Positions 45,736-55,300 of a DNA stretch of 64,000 bases are shown here, one piece after another. This DNA is from Nitrobacteraceae bacterium AZCC 1564. GTDB taxonomy: Bacteria > Pseudomonadota > Alphaproteobacteria > Rhizobiales > Xanthobacteraceae. Location of the stretch: the NCBI GenBank assembly GCA_036924835.1, contig JBAGRR010000001.1, positions 5,347,001 through 5,411,000 of the forward strand, read 5' to 3'. The position numbers were made by a program, and so were the translations under genes. The notes under the pieces were generated by a model. That model was not told where the DNA came from and searched no databases. It was given only the letters and a program-made list of their open reading frames with translations. Each line of letters begins with the position of its first letter. Position 1 is the first letter of the stretch.

Positions 45736-46149
45736 ATGCCGAAGCATCGTATCGCACTCGTCAAAGAGATCCCGCCGGGGAGCAACAAGGTGGTGAACAT
45801 CCGCGGCCGGGAAGTCTGTGTATTCAATGTGAGCGGTGAGTTCTTTGCGCTGCTCAACCGCTGTCCGCATGAGGGCGCAAAGCTCAGCCGCGGCATCATC
45901 GTCGGCTTGCCGGAATCGGAAACGCCTGGCTGCTACAAGCTTTCGCGACCCGGAGAAATCCTGCGCTGCCCGTGGCACGGTTGGGAGTTCGACCTGAAGA
46001 CCGGCAAATCGCATTGCGACCCGGAACGCTTATTCACGAAGCAATACAAGACCTGCGTCGAGAACGAAGCGGTCACTGTCGAGCGCGAACTACGGGCAGA
46101 AACATTTCCGGTGGTTGTCGAAGAGGCGACCGTGTTCGTGGAAATGTAA
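45736..46149 (+). CDS. Small Rieske 2Fe-2S protein with expanded cluster loop
   Basis: The 137-residue protein carries both halves of a Rieske cluster site, RCPHEGAK (Cys-x-His) and RCPWHGWEFDL (Cys-x-x-His). The spacing between the two halves is 32 residues rather than the usual 16-17, with an inserted loop (VGLPESETPGCYKLS) that contains an extra Cys. There is no mononuclear-iron oxygenase domain, so it is an electron-transfer or regulatory Rieske protein rather than an oxygenase. It sits between an amidohydrolase and a second Rieske gene in one operon. Confidence 0.88.
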   Translation: MPKHRIALVKEIPPGSNKVVNIRGREVCVFNVSGEFFALLNRCPHEGAKLSRGIIVGLPESETPGCYKLSRPGEILRCPWHGWEFDLKTGKSHCDPERLFTKQYKTCVENEAVTVERELRAETFPVVVEEATVFVEM

Positions 46150-46202
46150 GCCGCGCGTCCCGCCAACACATAGAACTCAAGACATAGAATAAAGAGAAGA
46201 CG

Positions 46203-46523
46203 ATGAGCGAAAACGGCTGGCACACGATCTGTCAGAACACCGATCTCGAGGACGGGGGCATGCTGCCGTTCGAACTCGGCGATTACCAGATCGCGATCTA
46301 CAGAGTGAACGGTGAGATTTACGCCACCGACAATGTCTGCACGCATGGTATGGCGCTGCTGACGGACGGCTTTCTGGATGACGATGTCGTCGAATGCCCA
46401 CTGCATGGCGGCATGTTCAATGTGAAGACCGGGAAGGCACTGTGCGAGCCGGTCCACTGCGACGTGAAGGTCTACCAGACCCGGCAGGTGGACAATCGGA
46501 TCGAGGTTTTGCTTGGGGAGTAG
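46203..46523 (+). CDS. Rieske-type ferredoxin
   Basis: The 106-residue protein matches ferredoxin components of aromatic-ring dioxygenases: VCTHGMALLTDG (Cys-x-His) and ECPLHGGMFNVKTGKAL (Cys-x-x-His), spaced by the standard 16 residues. Such ferredoxins pass electrons from a reductase to a terminal oxygenase, but neither partner is in the window. It follows the other Rieske gene after 53 bp. AAAGAGAAGACG precedes the ATG. Confidence 0.92.
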   Translation: MSENGWHTICQNTDLEDGGMLPFELGDYQIAIYRVNGEIYATDNVCTHGMALLTDGFLDDDVVECPLHGGMFNVKTGKALCEPVHCDVKVYQTRQVDNRIEVLLGE

Positions 46524-46536
46524 ATGGGCGTCGCGC

Positions 46537-46736
46537 TGTAACGGAAGTTATTGGTTCAGGGTCTGGAAGCCGATCCAAAATCAGGCGCGGACTTCGGCGC
46601 GTTCATCGATCGCGAAACCGACAAGTGGGGCGGCCTGATCCGCGAAGCGGGCTGGACGAGGGAGGGCGCCGGGCGTCGAGCGCGGACGCTGGCTATGTAT
46701 TTCAATGACGCCCGCAGGCCCCGCAAGACGCCCTGA
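46537..46736 (+). pseudogene. C-terminal fragment of a Bug-family receptor gene
   Basis: Residues encoded here (LVQGLEADPKSGADFGAFID, then RETDKWGGLIREAGW) match the end of the Bug protein at 35072-36070 (LAQGLEAYVKSGADFGAFID, then RETEKWGGLIREAGL), and the DNA is similar up to about 46537. The rest of the gene is missing and a short unrelated tail leads to a stop at 46734-46736. It is a remnant left by deletion or recombination. Confidence 0.85.
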
Positions 46737-46765
46737 CGTGTTCGGAGCGCAGCATGGGAGTTGCT

Positions 46766-47530
46766 TCAAAACATTTCACGGTCTCTGATTTCGCGCTTCA
46801 ACGCGACCACTCGCATTCGCTCATTGTGAATCAGGTCGCGGTAATGGGCCGCGCATTCCTTACAGTTAGCAATCCAAGTTCGTATGTCGGTGGCTTTGGT
46901 TGCAGCCCAGTTGTCCCTCCAAGTGTTATCGCCGCCCTCAAACTTCAATTTTGCCATCTTAATGTTGCCGGCGATTGCAATCGCCGCTTTCCTAAGACCA
47001 AATCCCGCTACAACAACATCGTGACGCGCAGCTGCAGCATTGGGAAACGCGCTCTTATTCTCTGTTGCACTGTCGAAAGCGGTCAATGCACTATCGAAGT
47101 CAGCAATTCTTTTGTCAAAAACCTCTTTAACTGCATCTATCCAGATAACGTTGGGGTCGGTTTGCGAAAACCAATTATCTAAGACCGGAGTGAAATAGTC
47201 GGAAGCAAGGGCGACTTGGCCACACATATAATAGTCGTGTGCAAGGTATCGGTCTTCCTCACTCAGAATATTGAACGTCTGTATGGCATTCTGCGAAGCA
47301 GATATTGCGGTTTGAACGGATATCTGCCGCTGTACCGCTATCCAAGCAATGCCCGCGGCGACCAACGTCATGAAGCCGCCCACGGCTCCACCGGCGAAGC
47401 CAAGCCAATCGGAGGTATGCGCAGGCGGCTCAGACTTAATGACAGGAAGCCAGCTTACCAAAACGCACGCAAGGATCGTGAACAAAAGAAGGAGCCCGAT
47501 TGCTCCAAGACCGTGGTCGATTTTTTTCAT
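46766..47530 (-). CDS. Hypothetical membrane-anchored protein, AT-richer island gene
   Basis: The 254-residue protein has two hydrophobic helices near the N-terminus (LGAIGLLLLFTILACVLVSWLP at about 7-28, and LGFAGGAVGGFMTLVAAGIAWIAV at about 42-65). A long hydrophilic helical domain follows (VQRQISVQTAISASQNAIQTFN, FDSALTAFDSATENKSAFP). This is the layout of small bacterial proteins with a two-helix anchor and coiled-coil-like tail; I recognise no family. The base composition is lower in GC than its neighbours and it follows a broken Bug gene, which suggests insertion of foreign DNA. The ATG at 47530 fits the first helix; the frame continues upstream to 47650. Confidence 0.65.
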   Translation of the reverse strand: MKKIDHGLGAIGLLLLFTILACVLVSWLPVIKSEPPAHTSDWLGFAGGAVGGFMTLVAAGIAWIAVQRQISVQTAISASQNAIQTFNILSEEDRYLAHDYYMCGQVALASDYFTPVLDNWFSQTDPNVIWIDAVKEVFDKRIADFDSALTAFDSATENKSAFPNAAAARHDVVVAGFGLRKAAIAIAGNIKMAKLKFEGGDNTWRDNWAATKATDIRTWIANCKECAAHYRDLIHNERMRVVALKREIRDREMF

Positions 47531-47684
47531 GTGCACAATCTGACGGCGCGCGAGACGCCCGTCGAGAGGGCAGCATGACCCGATCCACAGATCAAAGACG
47601 GGAGACTTGGGGCTGGAAGGCGCGTGATGCGGGCTTGCTAAGGACGCCATTCAGGCTGGTGTAAATAAACTCCGCCTGCCACCC

Positions 47685-48464
47685 TCACGCCGCTTCGAAC
47701 TGATCCTCGTTCACGATGACCGTGCGCTCAGTGTATTGGCTGATCAGCGGCTGATACTTTGCCGGCGGCGAGCGGTCGATAAAGATGTGGTGGCAGTCGC
47801 CGAAGTGGCCGCCGCGCACGGTGGCGTTGCGGCCGAATTTGGTGGCATCGACCACCAGCATCGTCGTCCGGCAATTGGCGGCGATCGCCTGCCGCGCCTG
47901 TACTTCGCCGACATAGAAATCGAGCAGGCTGCCATCTTCATCGATGCCGCCGACGCCGAACACGCCGAAGTCCGCCTTGAAGCCCGAGAAGAACTGCGCC
48001 GCCGGATCTCCGATAATGTCGCGATCATGCGGCCGCAGCGTTCCGCCCGCCATGGTGATTTCGATATCCGGATTGATCGCCAGAGCGACGGCGGTGCTCA
48101 GGCTGTTGGTAATGACACGCAAACCGGAGCGCCCGCTCAGCGCCAGCGCCACGCACTCGGGCGTCGTGCCGAGGCCAATCATCACCGACGCGCCGTCCGG
48201 AATGAAATTGGCGACAGCTTTTGCGATCTTCTGCTTGGCCTCGTGGTTGAGCTTCTGCCGGCTCTGATAGGCGAGGTTCTGCGATGAGACGGGAAGGCCG
48301 ACACCGCCATGGACCCGGCGCAACAGGCCTTGCTCGCAAAGTGGATTCACGATGCGCCGGATGGTCTGCTGGGTCACGGAAAAATGCGCGGCCAATTGTT
48401 CGATCGAGGCGGAGCCAACCTCGCGTACCATTTCCAGGATCTGAGCTTGTCGTCCGTCTGTCAT
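47685..48464 (-). CDS. DeoR/GlpR-family repressor of module 1
   Basis: This regulator of 259 residues has an N-terminal DeoR winged helix (about 4-58: RQAQILEMVREVGSASIEQLAAHFSVTQQTIRRIVNPLCEQGLLRRVHGG) and a DeoR sugar-phosphate sensor domain (DGASVMIGLGTTPECVALAL, ITMAGGTLRPHDRDIIGDPAAQFF, DFGVFGVGGIDEDGSLLDF, VVDATKFGRNATVRGG). GlpR-type members of this family sense glycerol-3-phosphate. It diverges from the giant GDPD gene of module 1 across a 913-bp gap with three GTTCATATGAAC-like sites. The paralogue at 56621-57409 is clearly homologous over the whole length. Confidence 0.92.
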   Translation of the reverse strand: MTDGRQAQILEMVREVGSASIEQLAAHFSVTQQTIRRIVNPLCEQGLLRRVHGGVGLPVSSQNLAYQSRQKLNHEAKQKIAKAVANFIPDGASVMIGLGTTPECVALALSGRSGLRVITNSLSTAVALAINPDIEITMAGGTLRPHDRDIIGDPAAQFFSGFKADFGVFGVGGIDEDGSLLDFYVGEVQARQAIAANCRTTMLVVDATKFGRNATVRGGHFGDCHHIFIDRSPPAKYQPLISQYTERTVIVNEDQFEAA

Positions 48465-48519
48465 CAATCCGTCTCGAAGAAGCTCGTGTGAGCTGACCGG
48501 CGCTGGCGTTGCGCCAAAT

Positions 48520-48531
48520 GTTCATATGAAC
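48520..48531 (+). promoter_or_regulatory. DeoR-type operator, module 1, site 1
   Basis: Perfect palindrome GTTCATATGAAC, 56 bp upstream of the repressor start; suited to autoregulation. Confidence 0.7.
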
Positions 48532-49026
48532 TTTGAATTTAGCGTGGAAGAGACCGCAAACAGGACTAGTCGTCGACGCTTACCTTGCGCGGCTGGCGCT
48601 GATTCTGAAAGTCAGAATCGCGGTCCTGACGTCGCGGTCACATCACGATCATGAAGACGATCTGCCATCCTTCCGTCATGCGACGAGGCATCGGGACTGT
48701 GTTTGCAGTCCACACATGACAGTCACGCCGCCCGAAGGAGGAGGCGAAATCGTCATATCAGCCTTTATTTGAAGGTTGGATGACACTGCGGTGCGCTGTC
48801 GCATGCGATGCGCAGTGCAATGCGAGTCGATCGTCACTTTATTAATACGTTCGCGCAGTCCTCATTTGCGCAGCTCAATGACGGCGCGGCGCACGCGGTG
48901 TGCGCAACAGCGCAAGTCATCCACAACGATTCAATCCGCGAGCCAATTTTTTCTCGCGCGTCATTTGCGCAAAGGTCGAGGTGTCGTTTGCACGTCATGT
49001 TAACCATGTAAACGAACACGGCGCGT

Positions 49027-49038
49027 GATCATATGAAC
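49027..49038 (+). promoter_or_regulatory. DeoR-type operator, module 1, site 2
   Basis: GATCATATGAAC, one base from the perfect palindrome, 12 bp after the conserved promoter-like element. Confidence 0.6.
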
Positions 49039-49079
49039 GCGATTTTGTTGGTTTTGACTCCATCGAAGTTGGTTTTCGT

Positions 49080-49091
49080 GTTCATATGAAC
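49080..49091 (+). promoter_or_regulatory. DeoR-type operator, module 1, site 3
   Basis: Perfect palindrome GTTCATATGAAC about 290 bp before the GDPD start and 53 bp from site 2. Confidence 0.7.
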
Positions 49092-49377
49092 ATTCGGCGA
49101 CACGCAGAGCAGGGACATCTGACGCCGCAGCGGGCAAGGGCGGGGCGCTCCGCTCATCCGGTGAATTACGCCGCGTCAGACCCGCTCATGGGCTGGCGAT
49201 ATATCGCCTCCCGACGAAAAACCTTCACGACATCATCGAAACTGCCGGCGTGGCGCAGAGCGATGCCGCGGCTGGCCGCTTCTCTTTATCCATTCGCACA
49301 TTTTCATCGTCGGCGCAGCGCGGGCGTTTAGCCATGGCTGGCCGATCCATCAACATCCCTAAAGCTGGAGAATAAAC

Positions 49378-52300
49378 ATGGCTGACATCACCCTTTACGG
49401 TCATCGTGGCGGCGGCGACCCCTATCCGGATTCGACGAGGGAATCCTACATCTGGGGCATGAACTGGGGTGCGGACTTCGTCGAGCCGGATTGTTATCTG
49501 ACGAAGGATGGCGTGCTCGTCGTCAGCCACGACAATATTGCAGGCGGCTTTGCCAACATCACTTACGCGGAAGCGCTGAAGCTCAATCCGGCGCTCCTGA
49601 CCCTCGGTCAGCTCATTGACCTCGTGAAGCAGTATTCGATCGAGACCGGCCGTAACATCGGCATCATTCCGGAGACCAAGAGCACTGACTACGCGACCAG
49701 CGAGGCCATGGTCAAAACGTTTATCGAACATGATTTTACCGATCCGAGCCGGGTCATCATCCAGAGCTTCAGCGCAACAAACCTTCATCAGCTACACGAC
49801 ACCATCATGAAGCAATACGGTGTCGATTTTCAGCTCGTGCAGCTCTCGGGTGGCATCTCCAATCCGAATGACCTTGCGTCCTATGTGGACATCATCGCGC
49901 CTTCAGTGGGCTCTTTCACCAAGGCGGATGTCGACGCCGCCCATGCTGCCGGCCTCAAGGTGGTGGCCTGGACGCTCAACGGGGCGTCGCAGGCCGATAT
50001 CCAGAAGCTCGAAGACATGGGCGTCGATGGCGTGTTCGTTGACAACATGCAGGCCGCCCGCCCGAACGCGGAAAACATCAACAACGTCCATGTCATCTAC
50101 GGCACGCCGGAATGGAATGCTGTGAACGACACCGCTGGCGACGACATGGTCTATGCCATGCAGGGTGACGACATCGTCCGCGCCAGTACTGGTAACGACA
50201 CGCTTTATGGCGACGGCGGCAACGACGTGCTGTTCGGCGGCGCGGGGAACGACCATCTGGTTGGCGGCGCAGGGACCGATTACCTGTCCGGTGGTGATGG
50301 CGCCAACGTGCTCGACGGCAGCGCCGGCAACGACGTCATCGTGGCGACCGGCAGTGGCGATCAGGTGTTGTTCAACACCGGCAGCGGCATCGATCTCGTC
50401 ACGCTGAACGACACGACCACGGTCAAGTTCGGCGACATCAAGTCAACGGACGTCACGGTCACCGAGGATAACGGCAACCTGATCATTCGCGCGAATGCCA
50501 ATGATGCCCTGGTGATTCACGGCACCGATGCGGCGCATCTGCCTGCCTCCATCACCTTTGCCGATGGTGTGACCTGGACCAGCGCCGACCTGCTGTCGCA
50601 TGCGACGCAGGGGGCTGATGCGGCGGTCGAGGCGGCGCTGCCGGGTCTTGAATATGTGGGCGACAAGGCGCCCGCGCTCGCCACGCCTTCGACCATTGCG
50701 ATCGGCACTGACCTCGTTGCCAATGACGGCATCGGCAATGGCCATCTCGTCGAGCATGTCGAGAATGCCGAGAACGGCGCGATCTATCGCCTGAGCTTCT
50801 CGCTCAGCGATCTCGCCGGCGGGGATGATGCCGGCGTCAAAGTGCTCTGGAACGGCCAAGTGATCTATGAGGGCACTCCGGAAGGTGCTGCGAAGATGCA
50901 CTTCGTGGTGACCGGCGGTTCCGGTGACGGCTCGAACCAGCTTGTTTTCGAAGGCGCAGGTGCAGACCCGAGCGTGTTCGATGCTTCGCTCACCGACGTG
51001 CATCTCGTCAAGCTCGCGGATCCTGGTGTGCCGGTGCCGAACAACGCAGCACCGGATGCAGCCGATGGCAGCGCGCAGGTCAGCCAGGACATTGCGATCA
51101 CCGGCAAGCTCACGGCAACCGATGCCAATGGCGATCCGGTGGTGTTCAGCCTCGGTGATGGTCCGCAGCACGGCACCCTCACGTTCAAGGCGGATGGTTC
51201 GTATGTGTACACGCCGAACGCGGGTTACACCGGTGCCGACAGCTTCACCTATGTCGTCAACGACGGGCACGGCGGCGTAGATGAAGCGACCATGAATCTC
51301 AGCGTCAAGCCGGGGGTCGTGATCGGCACGGATCTGGTCGTCAACGGCAGCTTTGAAGATACGTCTGCCTCCACCGGCTACAACGGCTCCGGCGACTGGG
51401 GCTACCGCAACCCCAATGGCGTCATCGCCGGCTGGACCGATGTCAACGGCAACCGCATCGAGCAGCATTGGGACTCGCCGAATGGCGTCGTCGCCAAGGA
51501 CGGCACCATCTTCATCGATATGGATGGTTATAACACCAACACGGATATCGTTCAGACGATTGCTCACGTCGAGACGGGCGCAACGTACCGTCTCTCATTC
51601 TCGCTCGGAGATGCCGATACGGCCGTGAGCGATGACGGCATTCGTGTGTTCTTTGGTGGTCAGCTTGTCTATGAGGGCGTTCCGACCAATCCGTGGCAGA
51701 CCTTCAACTTCACGGTGGTCGGCGGATCGGGCGATGGCTCCAACAAGCTGGAATTCATCGCGACGGGCACGAACCTGAACACCTACGGTGCTGCGCTCGA
51801 CGACGTGCATTTCGTCAAGATCGCTGAAGCTGTACAGCCCCCGGAGAACCATGCGCCGGATGCTGCGGATGGCACCGTCGAGGGTCACACGAATGAAGTC
51901 ATCACCGGCAAGCTCACGGCAACGGACCCCGATGGCGATATCCCGCTGACCTTCGGTCTTAAGGATGGTGCTGCTCACGGCACCGTTGTGGTCAAGGCCG
52001 ACGGCACCTATGAGTACACGGCGAACGCCGGCTACACCGGAACGGACACGTTCACCTTCACGGTGAGCGACGGGCACGGCGGCACAGATATCGCGACCCA
52101 ACATGTGAAGATCGATCCGGCCTTGCCACCGGCACCGGTCAATCTGATCGTCAATGGCGGCTTCGAGGATCTGACCGGCGCCAACGACGCTGCGAGCTGG
52201 GGTTTCCGTAACACGAACCCGGCAGGCGTCATTGCCGGATGGGCCAACGTGGCCGACAACCGTGCTGAGGTCCACAAGGATACGGTCGGTAGCATCAAAG

Positions 52301-55300
52301 CCGTTGAAGGAACCTATTGGTTCGACATGGAGGGCGCAAACAAAAACGCCAAGCTGGTCCAGACTGTCGCCGGCGTCGAGCAGGGCGAAACCTATCAGCT
52401 CAAGTTCTCCATCGCGGATACCGACACCGCGCAGACGAATGACACCATCAAGGTTTATTGGGGTGGTCAGGTCATCTACACGGGTACGCCGCAGGCCGCG
52501 TGGCAGGAAATCACGATCGATGTGGTCGGCGGTGCCGGCGATGGATCAAACCAATTGGCGTTCGAGAGCACCACACCGAACTCGAATGGTGCGGGCGTCG
52601 CGCTCGACAACATCTCGATGATCAAGATCGACGAGAACCCCAATCTGATCATCAACGGCAGCTTCGAGGACCTGACCGGCGTCAATGACCCGGCGACCTG
52701 GGGCTACAGGAATGATAAGCCCGCCGTCATCGCAGGTTGGACCGACATCGGCACTGCCAAGAAAATCGAACTCCATGGCCCGCATGCCCAGGACACGACG
52801 AACAACCCTGTCGATGCCGCGGACGGCAAATACTATATCGACACGGTCGGCGCCTCCGCCGGCACGAACATCAAGCTCGCCCAGACGGTTCAGGGCGTCG
52901 AGGCCGGCAGGACCTACAAGCTGACGTTCTCGCTCGCGGATGGCGACAAGTCGCATTCCGATCAAGGCGTCAACGTCTATTGGGGCGGCAAGCTCGTCTA
53001 CAGCACGTCTCCGGGCTTTGATCCGGCGACCGGCACGATCGCACCCGGGGCGGCGGCGGGCCAGCCGACACCTCCGAACGGGCAGACCTGGCAGGAGATC
53101 GCCGTCTACGTGACGGGTGGTGAGACTGCGAACGGCGGCGTTGCCAACCAGCTTGTCTTCGAGGGGACGGGAAATGCGAGCGGCAACAACGGCGCGGAGC
53201 TCGACGACGTTTCGCTTCGGTTGGTGAATAGCGCGCCGGTTGCGGTCAACGATACGCTGCCGAATGTGAAGGTGGATGGTCAACCCATCCTTATCTCGGT
53301 CGCTGATCTGCTTGGCAACGATACGGATGTCGACCACGACCAGCTCACCATCACCGGGGTGAAGTCGGCTGTGGGTGGCACTGTGACGCTTGATGCGGAT
53401 GGCATCCACTTCACGCCGGCCAGCGGCTTCACCGGCGAGGCATCGTTCCAGTACACAATCTCGGACGGCCAGGGCGGCACGAGCACAGGCGAAGCCACCT
53501 TCACGATTAAGAACGGCGACGTCGAGATCGCGGCGGGTCAGGTCCAGATGACTCCGATCTTGGTTGATGGCGACATGCACATCACCGTGGGCGGCACGCT
53601 TCTGCCGGTGTCTGCGGATCGGGCCATCGACGCCAAGGATGTGTTGCCTGATGGCACGACGCTGAAAATCGATGTTCTGGCCACCGGCCAGATCATGAGC
53701 AGCGACGATGCGATCCGTGTCAACCACGACCTCACCAATGGTCATGTCATTATCGACAATGCGGGTCGCATCACCTCGCAGGCCGGCAATGCCATCGATC
53801 TTAAGAGCGTCATCTCGGCCAGCACCGAGATCGTCATCAACAACGAGGCCACCGGCGTGATCTTGGCTTCTAATGCCGATGCCATCCGCGGCGGTGCGAA
53901 CACCGTCATCAACAACTACGGTCAGATCACCTCGCAGCAGGAGGAAGAAGACAAGAACGACGCCATCGACTTCCAGGATGATGGCCGAGGCACGGTCAAC
54001 AACTACACCAGTGGTCTGATCAGCGGTGCCCATCACGCCATCACCGGCGCGCATGGCATCACCGTGAATAACGATGTCGGCGGCATGATCATCGGCAACA
54101 GCGGCAGCGCGGTGAATATCGACAACACTGCGGATGTCTCCGAGACGGTGACGGTCGTGAACCACGGCTCGATGATCGGTGCGGCTCACGAGGGCTACAC
54201 CGACAGTGACGGCGATGCCATCGATGTCGATGGTCTGCTCAACCTCGACAATTATGGCGAGGTTCGCAGCCTCGGCGCCTTCGGCTATCACGACGGCGAA
54301 GTCAACGTGTCGGAAGGCATCGCGGCCGGTGGTGGCACCATCCACAACCACGTCGATGGCGTGATCTACGGCTATGGTCGCGCCATCCAGATCGACAATT
54401 CGTCCAACGGTCCGGCGGCGGCTGCCACCACGATCATCAACGAAGGTCTGATCCAGGGTGATGGTCACGGTCCGGCGAACGTCGCTCAGGCGGATGCTGA
54501 TGTGATGCAGCAGCAGATCGATGGCCGCGAGGCGATCGACATCATCGGCTCGTTCGGCGACACCATCTTCAACTCGGGCAAGATCATTGGCGGCATCTTC
54601 ACCGATGGCGGCACCGACAGCCTCACCAATACCGGCATCATCAACGGTCAGGTGGACATGGGCAGCGGCGACGACACCGTGACGCTCAACGACGGCTCGC
54701 AGGTGTCGGGAACGATTGTCCTCGGCGAGGGTAACGACACCCTCATGGCCTCCGCTAACGCGGTGACTGTGGACGGCGGGGCAGGGGACGACCACATCGC
54801 TGGCGGTGCAGGCAACGATACGCTCCACGGCGGCGCGGGCAACGACACGCTCGCGGGCGGTGACGGCTCCGATACCTACACCTATTCCTACCATGACGGC
54901 GACGACGTCATCACGGAAGGTTCGGGCCAGGCGGGCGACACCGACAGCCTGGTGTTCACCGAATATGGCGACGGCCCGATCACGCTCTACAAGCACGGCA
55001 ACGACCTTGAGATCGTGATCGAGAACGATGGCAAGATCACCGTCACCGACCAGTTCGCCGGGAGCGGCGTCGAAACCATCGCTTTCGACAACGGCATCGT
55101 GTGGGATCATGATGCCATCGCGGCGCATCTGACGGATCGCGGGCCGGTGGCTGAGGATGTGACGCTGCCGACGGTGAGCGAAGATGCGCAGACCTTCGTG
55201 GTCTCGTTCGACAAGCTCTTGGCCGGCGCCAGCGACGCGGACCTCGACACCCTGTTTGTGAACGGGGTCGCGGATTTCGTCGGCGGCAAGGCGGTGCTTA

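Larger units (their letters stand above)
48465..49377. promoter_or_regulatory. Divergent control region of GDPD module 1
   Basis: This 913-bp region holds three copies of a DeoR-type palindrome (48520-48531, 49027-49038, 49080-49091) and a promoter-like element TCATGTTAACCATGTAAACGA at 48995-49015 that recurs in module 2. It also contains two copies of TCATTTGCGCA (48862-48872 and 48961-48971) of unknown meaning. Short open frames exist but none is convincing. GGAG at about 49367 precedes the GDPD start. Confidence 0.75.

Noticed and set aside
48533-48772. 79-codon open frame in the module 1 control region
   Set aside because: It starts at the edge of an operator, has no ribosome-binding site and no recognisable protein features.
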